A stretch of 60,861 nucleotides of DNA from Lachnospiraceae bacterium (GTDB lineage Bacteria; Bacillota; Clostridia; Lachnospirales; Lachnospiraceae): assembly GCA_910575605.1 (NCBI GenBank), contig CAJTEW010000020.1, forward strand, positions 1 to 60,861, given 5' to 3'. The first letter of the stretch is position 1, and each line of letters begins with the position of its first letter. The notes below the pieces were generated by a model. It saw nothing but the letters and a program-made list of their open reading frames with translations, ran no database searches and was not told where the DNA came from. Positions 33,683-43,201 of this stretch are shown here, one piece after another. The translations under genes were made by a program, and so were the position numbers.

Positions 33683-35506
33683 CTATGCGCCTGCCCTTTC
33701 AAACTGAGAATTGTAAAGCTCTGCATAGAACCCATCTCTTTCAAGTAGTTCACTGTGATTACCCATTTCCACAATGTCCCCGTCCTTCATAACCAAAATA
33801 AGGTCCGCGTCGCGAATAGTTGACAATCTGTGGGCAATTACAAAGCTGGTCCGGCCCTTCATCAGATTATCCATTGCTTTCTGAATCCGCACCTCAGTAC
33901 GGGTATCAACGGAGCTTGTAGCCTCATCAAGAATCAATATCCTGGGGTCGGCCAGTATCGCTCTTGCAATTGTCAGAAGCTGCTTCTGCCCTTGGGAGAC
34001 ATTACTTGCCTCTTCATTTAACTCCATCTGATAGCCGCCTGGAAGCGTCTGGACAAAGCGGTGCACGTATGCCGCATCCGCGGCAGCTACAACTTCTTCA
34101 TGGGTGGCGTTAAGCTTTCCATATCGGATATTATCTTCAATACTTCCTTTAAAAAGCCAAGTATCCTGCAGTACCATTCCAAACATCTGCCTAAGCTCAC
34201 TTCGGTTAAAATCACGTATATCCTGCCCGCCTACACGGATTACACCGCTATTTACGTCATAAAAACGCATAAGCAGCTTTACCATTGTTGTCTTTCCGGC
34301 CCCAGTCGGACCTACAATGGCAATTTTCTGCCCCGGCTCCACCTTTGCGCTGAAATCGTGAATAATTGTGTGATCCGGATTATAACCAAACTGTACATGT
34401 TCAAATTCCACGCTTCCCTCAAGTCCTTCCACCGATACGGCGTTTTCCACTGTCTGCTCTTCCTCCGGTTCCTCTAAAAACTCAAATACACGTTCTGAGG
34501 CTGCTGCTGTGGACTGCAGCATATTTGCCACCTGCGCCACCTGCATAATCGGCTGGGTAAAGTTGCGCACATATTGGATAAAGGACTGAATATCCCCTAC
34601 CTCAATGGTTTGCTTCACTGCCAGATAACCGCCCAGAATAACCACAGCTACATAGCCCAGGTTTCCCACAAACTGCATGATTGGCATCATCATTCCTGAT
34701 AAGAACTGGGATTTCCATGCAGAATTGTAAAGAGTGTCATTGTCCCTGTCAAATGCCGCAATCACATCCTCTTCCTTATTAAATGCCTTCACAATATTAT
34801 GTCCGCCGTAAACCTCTTCCACCTGCCCGTTTACATGTCCAAGATATTCCTGCTGATCCTTAAAATATTTCTGTGAGTGCTTTACAATCACCGAAATAAA
34901 CCCGCCTGCAAGAGGCAGAATCAAAAGCGCGATTACTGTCATAAGCGGACTGATGCTTAACATCATAATGAATACACCCACAATAGTTGCCACAGAAGTA
35001 ATGACCTGCGTCGCGCTCTGGTTTAGGCTCTGACTTAATGTGTCAACGTCATTTGTAATGCGGGACAATATCTCCCCATGAGTCATTTTATCATAATAAT
35101 CCATGGGCAGGCGCTGTATTTTTTCAGAAATTTCTCTGCGCATCCGGTAGGTCATTTTCTGAGAAATTCCTGTCATAATATAACCTTGAATGAAGGAAAA
35201 CAGCGCACTTAGCAGATACAGGCACAAAAGGCCCAGCAAAATCCGTCCAATTTTTTCAAAATCAATACCATCCCCGCCGCTTATTTTTCCTATCAGTCCG
35301 TTAAATATCTCTGTCGTTGCCTTTCCTAATATCTTTGGCCCTGCGATATTAAAGACAGTGCTTCCTATTGCAAAGACAACGACAAATAAAATGGGGAGCC
35401 GGTAACTTCCCAGATAACCCATGAGTTTTTTCATGGTTCCCTTAAAATCCTTTGCCTTCTCACCGCCAGCTATAGGGCCTGGTCCTCCATGTCTATGTCC
35501 CGGCAT
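33683..35506 (-). CDS. ABC exporter half-transporter, catalytic-Glu partner
   Basis: 607 residues: six membrane helices (about 30-320) and a nucleotide-binding domain with Walker A GPTGAGKTT, Walker B ILILDEATSS carrying the catalytic Glu, and switch His in IAHRLSTI. Its signature motif is VSQGQ rather than LSGGQ. This complements the partner at 35508-37748, whose Walker B has Asp and whose switch residue is Gln: one ATP site of the heterodimer is intact and the other is degenerate, as in TM287/288-type exporters. The ATG overlaps the partner's stop region and follows AGGAGG. Substrate unknown; MarR control suggests drugs or toxic metabolites. Confidence 0.92.
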   Translation of the reverse strand: MPGHRHGGPGPIAGGEKAKDFKGTMKKLMGYLGSYRLPILFVVVFAIGSTVFNIAGPKILGKATTEIFNGLIGKISGGDGIDFEKIGRILLGLLCLYLLSALFSFIQGYIMTGISQKMTYRMRREISEKIQRLPMDYYDKMTHGEILSRITNDVDTLSQSLNQSATQVITSVATIVGVFIMMLSISPLMTVIALLILPLAGGFISVIVKHSQKYFKDQQEYLGHVNGQVEEVYGGHNIVKAFNKEEDVIAAFDRDNDTLYNSAWKSQFLSGMMMPIMQFVGNLGYVAVVILGGYLAVKQTIEVGDIQSFIQYVRNFTQPIMQVAQVANMLQSTAAASERVFEFLEEPEEEQTVENAVSVEGLEGSVEFEHVQFGYNPDHTIIHDFSAKVEPGQKIAIVGPTGAGKTTMVKLLMRFYDVNSGVIRVGGQDIRDFNRSELRQMFGMVLQDTWLFKGSIEDNIRYGKLNATHEEVVAAADAAYVHRFVQTLPGGYQMELNEEASNVSQGQKQLLTIARAILADPRILILDEATSSVDTRTEVRIQKAMDNLMKGRTSFVIAHRLSTIRDADLILVMKDGDIVEMGNHSELLERDGFYAELYNSQFERAGA

Positions 35507-35507
35507 A

Positions 35508-37748
35508 TTACACCACCTCCTTCATATCTTCTGCAAGTTCCTTTTCTGATAATTGAGACGCTGCAATCTGATAGTAGGCGTCACAAGTTTTTAAAAGCTC
35601 CTTATGGGTGCCCTTTCCTGCAATTTTGCCATCATCCAGCACAATAATCTGATCTGCATGAAGAATCGTGCTGATACGCTGCGCCACGATAAGAACCGTA
35701 CTTTCCGCCGTTTTTTTCTTTAATGCATTTCGAAGGGTTACGTCTGTCTTATAATCAAGGGCAGAAAAGCTGTCGTCAAAAATATATACTTCGGGATGCT
35801 TTGCAATAGCCCTCGCAATGGAAAGCCGCTGTTTCTGTCCGCCAGATACATTAGAGCCTCCTTGGGAAATGGTGCTGTCATATCCTTTTCGCTTCTCTTT
35901 GATAAAATCTGCTGCCTGCGAAATCTCTGCCGCCTCTTTCATATCTTCTTCTCTTCCCCCGGAATTTCCATAGAGAATATTTGTGGCAATAGTTCCGGAA
36001 AACAGAACTCCCTTCTGAGGCACATAACCAAGCATTTCCCTAAGGTCATGCTGCTTCATATTCCTGATATCCGTTCCGTCTATAGAAATACATCCTTCTG
36101 TCACGTCATAAAATCTCGGAATCAAGTTTACCAAAGTAGATTTCCCGCTTCCAGTGCTTCCAATAAATGCAGTGGTCTGCCCCGGCTTCGCAGTAAAAGA
36201 AATATCGCTTAATACATTTTCCTCTGCTCCTGGATAGCGGAAGGATACATGGTTAAATACAACCTCTCCCCTGGGCCTTTCTGGCTTCACCGGGTGTTTT
36301 GGATCATTTATTAGTGCTTTACTTCTTAGAACCTCATCCACACGTTCAGCAGATACAGCCGCTCTTGGAAGCATAACGGATATCATGCAAATCATCAAGA
36401 AGGACATAATAATCTGCATTGTATACTGGATAAATGCCATCATATCGCCTACCTGCATACTTCCGTCATTTACTCCATGACCTCCAACCCATATAATGAG
36501 CACAGATATTCCATTCATAATCAACATCATTACCGGCATCATAAATGTCATAGCACGGTTTACAAAAAGATTTATCTTCGTAAGGTCTCTGTTTGCCACA
36601 TCAAAGCGCTGCTCCTCGTATTTCTCCGTACTGAATGCGCGAATGACTGAAATACCTGTAAGAATCTCACGGCTGACCAGATTCAGTCTGTCCACTTGAT
36701 TCTGTACAATTTTAAACTTGGGCATGACTACTATAAACAAGGTTCCTACTACCAACAGGATCAGTACAACGCCCAGAGCAATAATCCAGGACATATCTAC
36801 ATTTGTATGGAATACCCTCCACACGCCGCCTGCTGCCAGAATCGGCGAGTAAAGCACCATGCGCAGTACCATAACTGAAAGAAGCTGTACCTGCTGAATA
36901 TCATTCGTGCTTCTTGTAATTAAAGATGCTGTGGAAAATTTATCAAACTCTGCGTTGGAAAAGCTTACTACCTTGCGGAATACGTCTCTCCTTAACCCTC
37001 GGCCGATTCCCGCGCCGACTCTTGACGCCATAAGGCCTGCCATAATGCTTGCAGACATTCCCAGGGCTGCAAGCGCCAGCATTTTAGCTCCAGTACTCCA
37101 GATGTAGGCGGAGCTTATTTTATCAGTATCGATACCAAGATGATCGTACGCCTGCCTGACATATGCAGTACCTGCCTGCTCCAAAATGGAATCCGGCATA
37201 TCGTCAAGCTTTTCTATGATTTCCTGCACGGTCTGTTCGCGCTGCTCCTTTGGCATCATAGAGAAGAAGTCATAAATGGACATTTCGCCCATCTTGGACA
37301 TCCCCTCTTGTGCCTTCATCTGTTCTTCCATCTGTTTTGTCATATCACTTTCAGAGTCAAAGCCAGATACAAGCATCATAGGTTTTGTCAGAATATCAGT
37401 AAGCTTCTCCAATTTTTCTTCCTTACTCAGTATATCCTCCCTAAGTCTTAAAATTGTGCCTTTTACATCGCCAGTGTAATGGTATTCGTCAAATTCCCCT
37501 TCTTCATAGGCCCCCTGTACTGTTTTATGTTCATCCGATGGAACAAAAAGCAGAAGCTTTTCCAGATCTTCCTCCATAATCGTATTCGGTATGTTTTCAT
37601 CAATTCCGCTTTGCTGGATTCCGATATTTACAATATTGGAAGTATAGGTCGGAAGCGACAGCTCGCAGTATGCCTGTATCATAAGCACACATAATATTGT
37701 AAGTACTGAACCGGCATAGGGCTTCATAAACTTAAATAGTTTGCTCAT
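35508..37748 (-). CDS. ABC exporter half-transporter, degenerate ATP site
   Basis: About 746 residues from the ATG at 37748 (AAAGGAG upstream). The membrane domain has an unusually long extracytoplasmic insertion between the first two helices (about residues 30-205), rich in Glu, Met and Gln. The nucleotide domain has Walker A GSTGSGKST, signature VSGGQ, but Walker B is VYIFDDSFSA with Asp in place of the catalytic Glu, and the switch is VAQRISTI with Gln in place of His. It forms the exporter with the 607-residue partner; the MarR gene is immediately upstream. Confidence 0.92.
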   Translation of the reverse strand: MSKLFKFMKPYAGSVLTILCVLMIQAYCELSLPTYTSNIVNIGIQQSGIDENIPNTIMEEDLEKLLLFVPSDEHKTVQGAYEEGEFDEYHYTGDVKGTILRLREDILSKEEKLEKLTDILTKPMMLVSGFDSESDMTKQMEEQMKAQEGMSKMGEMSIYDFFSMMPKEQREQTVQEIIEKLDDMPDSILEQAGTAYVRQAYDHLGIDTDKISSAYIWSTGAKMLALAALGMSASIMAGLMASRVGAGIGRGLRRDVFRKVVSFSNAEFDKFSTASLITRSTNDIQQVQLLSVMVLRMVLYSPILAAGGVWRVFHTNVDMSWIIALGVVLILLVVGTLFIVVMPKFKIVQNQVDRLNLVSREILTGISVIRAFSTEKYEEQRFDVANRDLTKINLFVNRAMTFMMPVMMLIMNGISVLIIWVGGHGVNDGSMQVGDMMAFIQYTMQIIMSFLMICMISVMLPRAAVSAERVDEVLRSKALINDPKHPVKPERPRGEVVFNHVSFRYPGAEENVLSDISFTAKPGQTTAFIGSTGSGKSTLVNLIPRFYDVTEGCISIDGTDIRNMKQHDLREMLGYVPQKGVLFSGTIATNILYGNSGGREEDMKEAAEISQAADFIKEKRKGYDSTISQGGSNVSGGQKQRLSIARAIAKHPEVYIFDDSFSALDYKTDVTLRNALKKKTAESTVLIVAQRISTILHADQIIVLDDGKIAGKGTHKELLKTCDAYYQIAASQLSEKELAEDMKEVV

Positions 37749-37769
37749 CTGCAAGTCTCCTTTCTATTT

Positions 37770-38273
37770 TTATTTATCCTCCAGATGTATAGGCGGACGC
37801 GTTTTTTCCATAACTGAATACATGTCCAGTCCACGCAGCTCCTTATGGTCCATAAGATTTTTTCTCATTTCAAGAAGCAGTCGTCTAAGAAACAGCTTCT
37901 CGTCATGGGTAATACCTCTAAAAACATTTTCTTCGATCTCATCCATAATCCCCTTTAGACTTTTAATACATTCTCTTCCCTTGTCTGAAAGACCTATCTT
38001 AAAAACCCGCTGGTCGGAAATATCGGCATCTTTTACAATATACCCTCTGCTCTCCAGCTTTCTGACAGCCGCCGTCATAGACGGAGGGGTAATTCCCATC
38101 TTTTCAGCCAGCCTCTTCTGCGACATACTTCCTTCGCTGCTCAATGTAAAAAGGATACCCACCTGTCCCGGCTTCAAATCCAATGCTTCCATTCTTTTCA
38201 TAGCATGATAGCGGCTCAGATGACTCACCTGCTCTAAAAGCATGACTGCTGAAACGTCCTCCTTAAACAGCAT
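37770..38273 (-). CDS. MarR family transcriptional regulator
   Basis: About 167 residues from the ATG at 38273, which has GGGAGG upstream; the ORF's extra N-terminal residues are not translated. A winged helix-turn-helix (QKRLAEKMGITPPSMTAAVRKLESRGYI) with the beta wing DQRVFKIGLSDKG. It is the first gene of an operon with the two exporter halves. A perfect 9-bp inverted repeat covers the predicted transcription start, so it very probably represses its own operon until a ligand binds. Confidence 0.93.
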   Translation of the reverse strand: MLFKEDVSAVMLLEQVSHLSRYHAMKRMEALDLKPGQVGILFTLSSEGSMSQKRLAEKMGITPPSMTAAVRKLESRGYIVKDADISDQRVFKIGLSDKGRECIKSLKGIMDEIEENVFRGITHDEKLFLRRLLLEMRKNLMDHKELRGLDMYSVMEKTRPPIHLEDK

Positions 38274-38316
38274 GACAATACCTCCCTTGAAATAAAATAG
38301 CAATAATAACAAAACA

Positions 38317-38367
38317 ATTAATTAGATGACTAATTAATAGATTAGGCATATTTACAATATATGTCAA
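38317..38367 (-). promoter_or_regulatory. Promoter and MarR-type operator of the exporter operon
   Basis: Minus strand TTGACA (38367-38362), 17-bp spacer, TAATCT (38344-38339). Immediately downstream ATTAATTAG (38317-38325) and CTAATTAAT (38330-38338) form a perfect inverted repeat with spacer ATGA, over the transcription start. A partial second copy, ATTAATTAGATTAGCTAA, occurs near 38414-38431. Confidence 0.75.
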
Positions 38368-38437
38368 TGATTATTTTGATTTTTAATAATTATTTTAGGG
38401 AAATTTATTAGAAATTAATTAGATTAGCTAACAAGTT

Positions 38438-38491
38438 GGGGACGTAGTAAAATTAATTTTACTACGTCCCAGATTGAAAATACCCTGTCCC
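38438..38491. repeat. Hairpin repeat copy 3 (subfamily B), truncated
   Basis: 38439-38470 is a perfect 32-bp palindrome without loop (GGGACGTAGTAAAATT and its complement). On its right is the outer box AGATTGAAAATACCCTGTCCC (38471-38491, 21 bp including the box), but the matching left outer arm is missing; only an extra G remains at 38438. Compared with copies 4 and 5 it has lost one outer arm. It stands between dtd (ends 38495) and the MarR operon promoter. Confidence 0.9.
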
Positions 38492-38494
38492 TTT

Positions 38495-38941
38495 TTATAA
38501 TGCCTCTGAATCCAGAATTATTGTAAACGGTCCGTCATTCACCAGACTCACCTTCATATCTGTTCCAAATTGCCCCCTCTCCACTACTTTCACCTGTTCT
38601 TTGCATCTCTCAATAATATATTCGTACATGTCTGAAGCCATATCTGGCGCCCCGGCCTCTATAAAGCTTGGTCGGTTTCCCTTTTTACAGTTTGCATACA
38701 AGGTAAATTGAGATATAAGAAGAAGCTCCCCGTTCACTGCGTCTAATGACAGATTTGTTTTTCCCTGTTCATCTTCGAAAATACGAAGCCCCAAAAGCTT
38801 TTTTACCATTTTGTCTGCGATCTCTTTTGTGTCGGAATCTGATACCCCGATTAATACCATAAATCCTTTTCCGATTTTCCCCAGTGTCCTGCCATCTACC
38901 TTCACTTCACTTTCAGAAACTCTCTGTACTACAAATTTCAT
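38495..38941 (-). CDS. dtd: D-aminoacyl-tRNA deacylase
   Basis: A 148-residue enzyme that cleaves D-amino acids (and Gly) from mischarged tRNA. The active-site motif SQFTLYA is present, and NDGPFT stands for the usual NxGPVT near the C-terminus. AAGGAG before the ATG. Its stop is 3 bp from repeat copy 3. No relA/spoT gene is nearby, although the two often adjoin in Firmicutes. Confidence 0.96.
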   Translation of the reverse strand: MKFVVQRVSESEVKVDGRTLGKIGKGFMVLIGVSDSDTKEIADKMVKKLLGLRIFEDEQGKTNLSLDAVNGELLLISQFTLYANCKKGNRPSFIEAGAPDMASDMYEYIIERCKEQVKVVERGQFGTDMKVSLVNDGPFTIILDSEAL

Positions 38942-38999
38942 TCTTTATTTCTCCTTCTATATTTCATTTTTCTCTTACCCGGCGGCCGCGCCGGCATAA

Positions 39000-39881
39000 T
39001 TACTTTATTTTCTTCTTATCCGGAAGCTGCGCCAGTATAATTGCCACAAACATAAGCGCACACCCTGATGCTTCTCTCACTGACAGTCTTTCACCAAGAA
39101 CAAGCCATCCTGCAAGCACAGAAAAACAAGATTCCAGACTCAAAATAAGAGAAGCAACTGCCGGATTCACATTTTTCTGTCCAACAATCTGCAGTGTATA
39201 TGCCACTCCGCAGGACAATACTCCCGCGTACAAAAGCGGAATTATGCCATCCAGCATAGCTCCTATTCTGGGCGTCTCCAGCACGAGCATAAAGGGAAGC
39301 GATACAAGACCGCACACAAAAAACTGAATACAGGACATCTTCACTCCGTCTGCTCTCGGCGCAAAATAATCAATCACCAGGATATGAAGAGAAAAGACCA
39401 GCGCGCACAAAAAAATCAATATATCCCCTTTTCCCACTGCAAACTCCTCTGTTATGCACAGGAAATAAAGTCCTGCGAGCGCAAGAGCCACTGCAACCCA
39501 GACCTTCCACCCGATTTTCTTTTTAAGAAAAATTCCCAGAACCGGGACTATTACAATGTAAAATGCCGTAATAAACCCTGCTTTTCCGGCTGTTGTATAC
39601 TGGATTCCCACCTGCTGAAGACTGCTTGCCGCAAACAAAAGTATGCCACAGGCAGAACCTCCTACAATTAAATCCTTTCTACTCTCTTCTGATTTTCCGG
39701 ATGCACCATTCATTTTATTCAACAGTGCTATGCACGGCAGGAGTGCAATTCCTCCGATAATACTTCTCACTCCGTTGAAAGTAAACGGACCAAGGTAGTC
39801 CATTCCCATACTCTGAGCAACGAATGCAGTTCCCCAGATAAATGCGGTTAATATCAGCATCAATGCGTTTTTTGTTTTCAT
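39000..39881 (-). CDS. EamA/DMT family transporter
   Basis: A 293-residue membrane protein of ten helices in two EamA repeats; the first repeat opens IWGTAFVAQSMGMDYLGPFTFNGVRSIIG, and the second starts about 155. DMT proteins export or import small metabolites such as amino acids; nothing in the sequence identifies the cargo. It ends 58 bp before the dtd start on the same strand. The 117-bp gap to the next, divergent gene carries A/T-rich promoter-like sequence. Confidence 0.88.
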   Translation of the reverse strand: MKTKNALMLILTAFIWGTAFVAQSMGMDYLGPFTFNGVRSIIGGIALLPCIALLNKMNGASGKSEESRKDLIVGGSACGILLFAASSLQQVGIQYTTAGKAGFITAFYIVIVPVLGIFLKKKIGWKVWVAVALALAGLYFLCITEEFAVGKGDILIFLCALVFSLHILVIDYFAPRADGVKMSCIQFFVCGLVSLPFMLVLETPRIGAMLDGIIPLLYAGVLSCGVAYTLQIVGQKNVNPAVASLILSLESCFSVLAGWLVLGERLSVREASGCALMFVAIILAQLPDKKKIK

Positions 39882-39998
39882 GTTAAATACTCCTCATTTG
39901 TATCTTTTTTAGCAAACCAGTGCATATTATACCACATTTATCTGTACTGATGGTATAATAATTATAATCCAAGACACACTTTATAGGGGAGGTCTTGT

Positions 39999-40622
39999 AT
40001 GTATAAACATAAAAAAATATTTTTCTGCTGCGGACTCCTCATGCTCCTGACAGAAATATGGAAGCAGTGGTGTCTTACTTACTATTTAGGCGGCGGGCAG
40101 TATAACTGGTGGTATTTCCCTTTTCAGCTTTGCAGCATCCCCATGTATGCCTGTCTGCTGTTATCCTTCATATCTTCAATAAAAATCCGCAGGGCTCTTA
40201 TTACATTCCTTATGGATTATGGACTTCTTGCGGGCATTTTTACCTTTTTTGACACAAGCGGCCTGCACCATCCCTATCTCCTTCTCACTCTCCATTCCTA
40301 CGCCTGGCACATTCTTTTAATCCTCCTTGGAGTCTATACCGGATACATGAATATGAGGGAAGTATCCATTAGGGACTTTGCAGGCTCTACGGCAGTCTAC
40401 TTGTCCTGCTGCCTGATTGCGACCCTGTGCAATCTTGCCTTTTATCCTTACGGGACCATTAACATGTTTTATATCAGCCCCCACTACCAGATGACGCAAA
40501 AAGTATTCCGGCATATTGCCCTTCTTCTGGGAAATAATGCCGGAATCGCCGTCTATATATGTGCTACCGTCACAGGCGCATGTTTAATCCATCTGCTCTG
40601 GATGCGGATACGCAGAGCATAA
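39999..40622 (+). CDS. YwaF-like integral membrane protein
   Basis: A 207-residue protein of six predicted helices, with a central FPFQLCSIPMYACLLLSF motif and HSYAWHILLILLGVYTGY; this pattern fits the YwaF/TIGR02206 family of unknown function. A GGGGAGG site precedes the ATG. Its stop abuts that of the convergent niaR gene (40622/40623), with no terminator between them, so the transcripts must overlap. Confidence 0.7.
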   Translation: MYKHKKIFFCCGLLMLLTEIWKQWCLTYYLGGGQYNWWYFPFQLCSIPMYACLLLSFISSIKIRRALITFLMDYGLLAGIFTFFDTSGLHHPYLLLTLHSYAWHILLILLGVYTGYMNMREVSIRDFAGSTAVYLSCCLIATLCNLAFYPYGTINMFYISPHYQMTQKVFRHIALLLGNNAGIAVYICATVTGACLIHLLWMRIRRA

Positions 40623-41129
40623 TCATTCAATCAAAAAACCTTTCTCCCGAAGCATTTCTTCTATCATATCCAATGTCCTTTCGCTGTCTGCACTGATAGT
40701 ATGGTAGTGGTAATCGGACGTGATATTTTTAAGAGGACTAGATTTTCCGCGGCGGATATCTTCCATAAATTCCGCTGCCTCCCTCCTTGAGCTTATATAA
40801 AGTCCCGCCTCTATATGTCCGTATACTCTATGATGGACCATCACATTTTCCACACATCCCCCCAAATCCACGACTGCATATAGCTCCTCCTCCACCTGCC
40901 CGTCTGTATGCTGCACCTTTAAAACTCTTTCTGCTTTTGCAGGCATGTTTAAAATATATCCCCTGTTTGTAGAAATGATATCAAAACCGGATGCACGGAT
41001 CAGCGCAATATCCTGTACAATAACCTGGCGGCTCACCTCATAGGCTGCAGCAAGCTTTTTACCTGATACGGGCACGCTGCTTTTGCGTATTATCTGAAGG
41101 ATTCCATCTCTTCTTTCAGAACCAGTCAT
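40623..41129 (-). CDS. niaR: NiaR-type transcriptional repressor of NAD synthesis
   Basis: 168 residues: an HTH_11 domain at 1-60 (GKKLAAAYEVSRQVIVQDIALIR) and a C-terminal 3H domain. The metal-ligand set known from Thermotoga TM1602 is conserved in spacing: His74, Glu82, His141 and His143. Nicotinate is the co-repressor in characterised members. It is the last gene of nadA-nadB-nadC-niaR and probably binds the operator at 44171-44190. Good GGGAGG site. Confidence 0.92.
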   Translation of the reverse strand: MTGSERRDGILQIIRKSSVPVSGKKLAAAYEVSRQVIVQDIALIRASGFDIISTNRGYILNMPAKAERVLKVQHTDGQVEEELYAVVDLGGCVENVMVHHRVYGHIEAGLYISSRREAAEFMEDIRRGKSSPLKNITSDYHYHTISADSERTLDMIEEMLREKGFLIE

Positions 41130-41156
41130 ATGAACCTCCCTTGTGATAAATAATTT

Positions 41157-42008
41157 TTAAATTTCATGAAGATTTTTTAATGAAATATCCAGTATAGGAG
41201 CAGAATGAGTAAGTGCCCCGCTGGAAATGTAATCTACCCCGATAGATACAAGCTGCCTTATATTTTCTTTTGTCACATTTCCAGAACACTCTGTCTGTGC
41301 CCGGCCGTCAATATAGGAAACAGCTTCCTTCATATCCTCAGGAGACATATTGTCCAGCATAATAATATCTGCTCCGGCCTCCACTGCTTCCTTTACCATA
41401 TCCAGATTTTCCACTTCCACTTCAATCTTGCGTACAAATGGTGCGTACTCCTTTGCCATACGAACTGCTTTCGACACACTCCCTGCCGCGCCGATGTGGT
41501 TGTCTTTTAAAAGCACACCGTCTGAAAGATTATACCGATGATTATATCCACCGCCTGTCCGCACCGCATATTTTTCAAAAATCCGCATATTAGGAGTAGT
41601 TTTTCGGGTATCCAAAAGCTTTGTTTTTGTTCCCTTAAGCATCGAGACAACACTGTGCGTATATGTGGCAATTCCACTCATGCGCTGGAGATAATTCAGT
41701 GCAACCCTCTCGCCAGAAAGCAGCACTCTAATATCTCCTGTTACCCGTCCCATAACCTGCCCCTTTTTTACCTTATCTCCGTCATTACAGTAAAACTCTA
41801 TTTCCGTATTCTCATCTAACAGCTTAAAAACCCTTTCAAATACATTTAGCCCTGCAACAATACCGTCCTGCTTGCATAAAAGTGTGACTTTGCCTTTTAC
41901 TGCCTCCTTGATCACTGCATTTGTTGTCACATCCTCACTAGAAATATCTTCTTTTAGTGCTTCAAGAATCAAATGGTCTGCCTGAAGCGTCTGTGTAATC
42001 TTATTCAT
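41157..42008 (-). CDS. nadC: Nicotinate-nucleotide pyrophosphorylase (carboxylating)
   Basis: About 283 residues from the ATG at 42008 (MNKITQTL), with AGGAG eight bases upstream; the frame's earlier ATG lies inside nadB. It converts quinolinate and PRPP to nicotinate mononucleotide. Visible family motifs include RTGGGYNHRYNLSDGVLLKDNH (as RTGGGYNHR plus NLSDGVLLKDNH), IEVEVENL, DIIMLDNM and EVSGN-like ECSGNVT, and VDYISSGALTHS at the end. Length fits. Confidence 0.96.
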   Translation of the reverse strand: MNKITQTLQADHLILEALKEDISSEDVTTNAVIKEAVKGKVTLLCKQDGIVAGLNVFERVFKLLDENTEIEFYCNDGDKVKKGQVMGRVTGDIRVLLSGERVALNYLQRMSGIATYTHSVVSMLKGTKTKLLDTRKTTPNMRIFEKYAVRTGGGYNHRYNLSDGVLLKDNHIGAAGSVSKAVRMAKEYAPFVRKIEVEVENLDMVKEAVEAGADIIMLDNMSPEDMKEAVSYIDGRAQTECSGNVTKENIRQLVSIGVDYISSGALTHSAPILDISLKNLHEI

Positions 42009-42024
42009 TTGTCTGTCTCCTGTT

Positions 42025-43191
42025 CTATTCATTTTTTATAATATCTTCTGCTGCACATCTGGCAAATACCAGGCTTTCAAGAAGCGAATTACTCGCCAGC
42101 CTGTTTGCACCGTGCACGCCGTTGCAGCTTGTCTCTCCCACCGCATAGAGGTGGGGCATTGAAGTGCGGCTGTCACTATCTACCCAGATGCCGCCCATAA
42201 AATAATGTTGTGCCGGCACTACAGGAATACATTCTTTCAGCATATCATAGCCTTCCTCAAGGCAGCGCCGGTAAATATTAGGAAAGTGTTTTAAAATTGT
42301 TTCCTTTGGTATTCTCTCCAAAGAAAGCCATACATAGTCTGTACCGTCTTTCTCCATCTGCCTGAAAATAGCCTCAGCCACCACATCCCGGGGCTTAAGC
42401 TCATCTACAAACCGCTCCTTATGCTTATTGTAAAGCAGCGCACCCTCTCCCCGCACAGATTCTGATATAAGAAACCGCCGGCCTGGCCTGGCAGAATAGA
42501 GAGTTGTAGGGTGTATCTGTATGTAATCAAGATTTTGAAGTCTCACACTATATTTTTTTGCAAGACTTATGGAGTCTCCCGTCAGGTGGGGATAATTAGT
42601 AGAATGTTTATATTTCCCGCCGATTCCTCCTGTAGCAAGCACTGTATTCTTAGCATAAATATAATGTGTACCTTTTTCATTTTCCGCAATAATTCCTTCG
42701 CATACACCGCCATTGACAAGCCAGTCTGTCATAGTAGTATATTCATACATCTCTACGTTTGGAAGCCTCGTCACCTGCCAGAGCAGCTTTTCCGTAATCT
42801 CCTTCCCTGTGACATCCTCGTGGTACAGGATGCGGGGTCTTGAATGTGCTCCCTCTTTTGTATAAATAAGTTCTTCGCTCTCCTTTTCCCTTTGAAACTC
42901 CACTCCATAGTCTACCAGATCATCAATAATGTTTCTGGAGCTTCGAATCATAATTTCTACAGATTCCTTTCTATTTTCATAATGTCCTGCCTTCATTGTA
43001 TCTTCGAAAAAGCTTTCGTAATCATTTTCATCTCTCTGCACACAGATACCGCCCTGGGCAAGAAAAGAATCACTGCTCTTAGCATCCGATTTTGTAATCA
43101 TGACAATCTTTTTATCTGCCGGAAGCTTAAGGGCACAAAACAGCCCGCTGACACCAGTGCCTGCAATCACTACGTCTGTATCTATCCTCAT
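42025..43191 (-). CDS. nadB: L-aspartate oxidase, short form
   Basis: A 388-residue flavoenzyme oxidising L-aspartate to iminoaspartate. FAD motif VIAGTGVSGLFCALKL; SDSFLAQGGICVQ, GVEFQREKE, TYSARPGRR-like TTLYSARPGRRF, and VGETSCNGVHGANRLASNSL are all present. The typical enzyme is about 510-540 residues; this one ends soon after the FAD-binding C-terminal motif and lacks the helical C-terminal domain, without any frameshift. Similar short forms occur in Clostridia. It starts 10 bp after nadA with AAAGGAG. Confidence 0.93.
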   Translation of the reverse strand: MRIDTDVVIAGTGVSGLFCALKLPADKKIVMITKSDAKSSDSFLAQGGICVQRDENDYESFFEDTMKAGHYENRKESVEIMIRSSRNIIDDLVDYGVEFQREKESEELIYTKEGAHSRPRILYHEDVTGKEITEKLLWQVTRLPNVEMYEYTTMTDWLVNGGVCEGIIAENEKGTHYIYAKNTVLATGGIGGKYKHSTNYPHLTGDSISLAKKYSVRLQNLDYIQIHPTTLYSARPGRRFLISESVRGEGALLYNKHKERFVDELKPRDVVAEAIFRQMEKDGTDYVWLSLERIPKETILKHFPNIYRRCLEEGYDMLKECIPVVPAQHYFMGGIWVDSDSRTSMPHLYAVGETSCNGVHGANRLASNSLLESLVFARCAAEDIIKNE

Positions 43192-43201
43192 GGCCTCTCC
43201 T

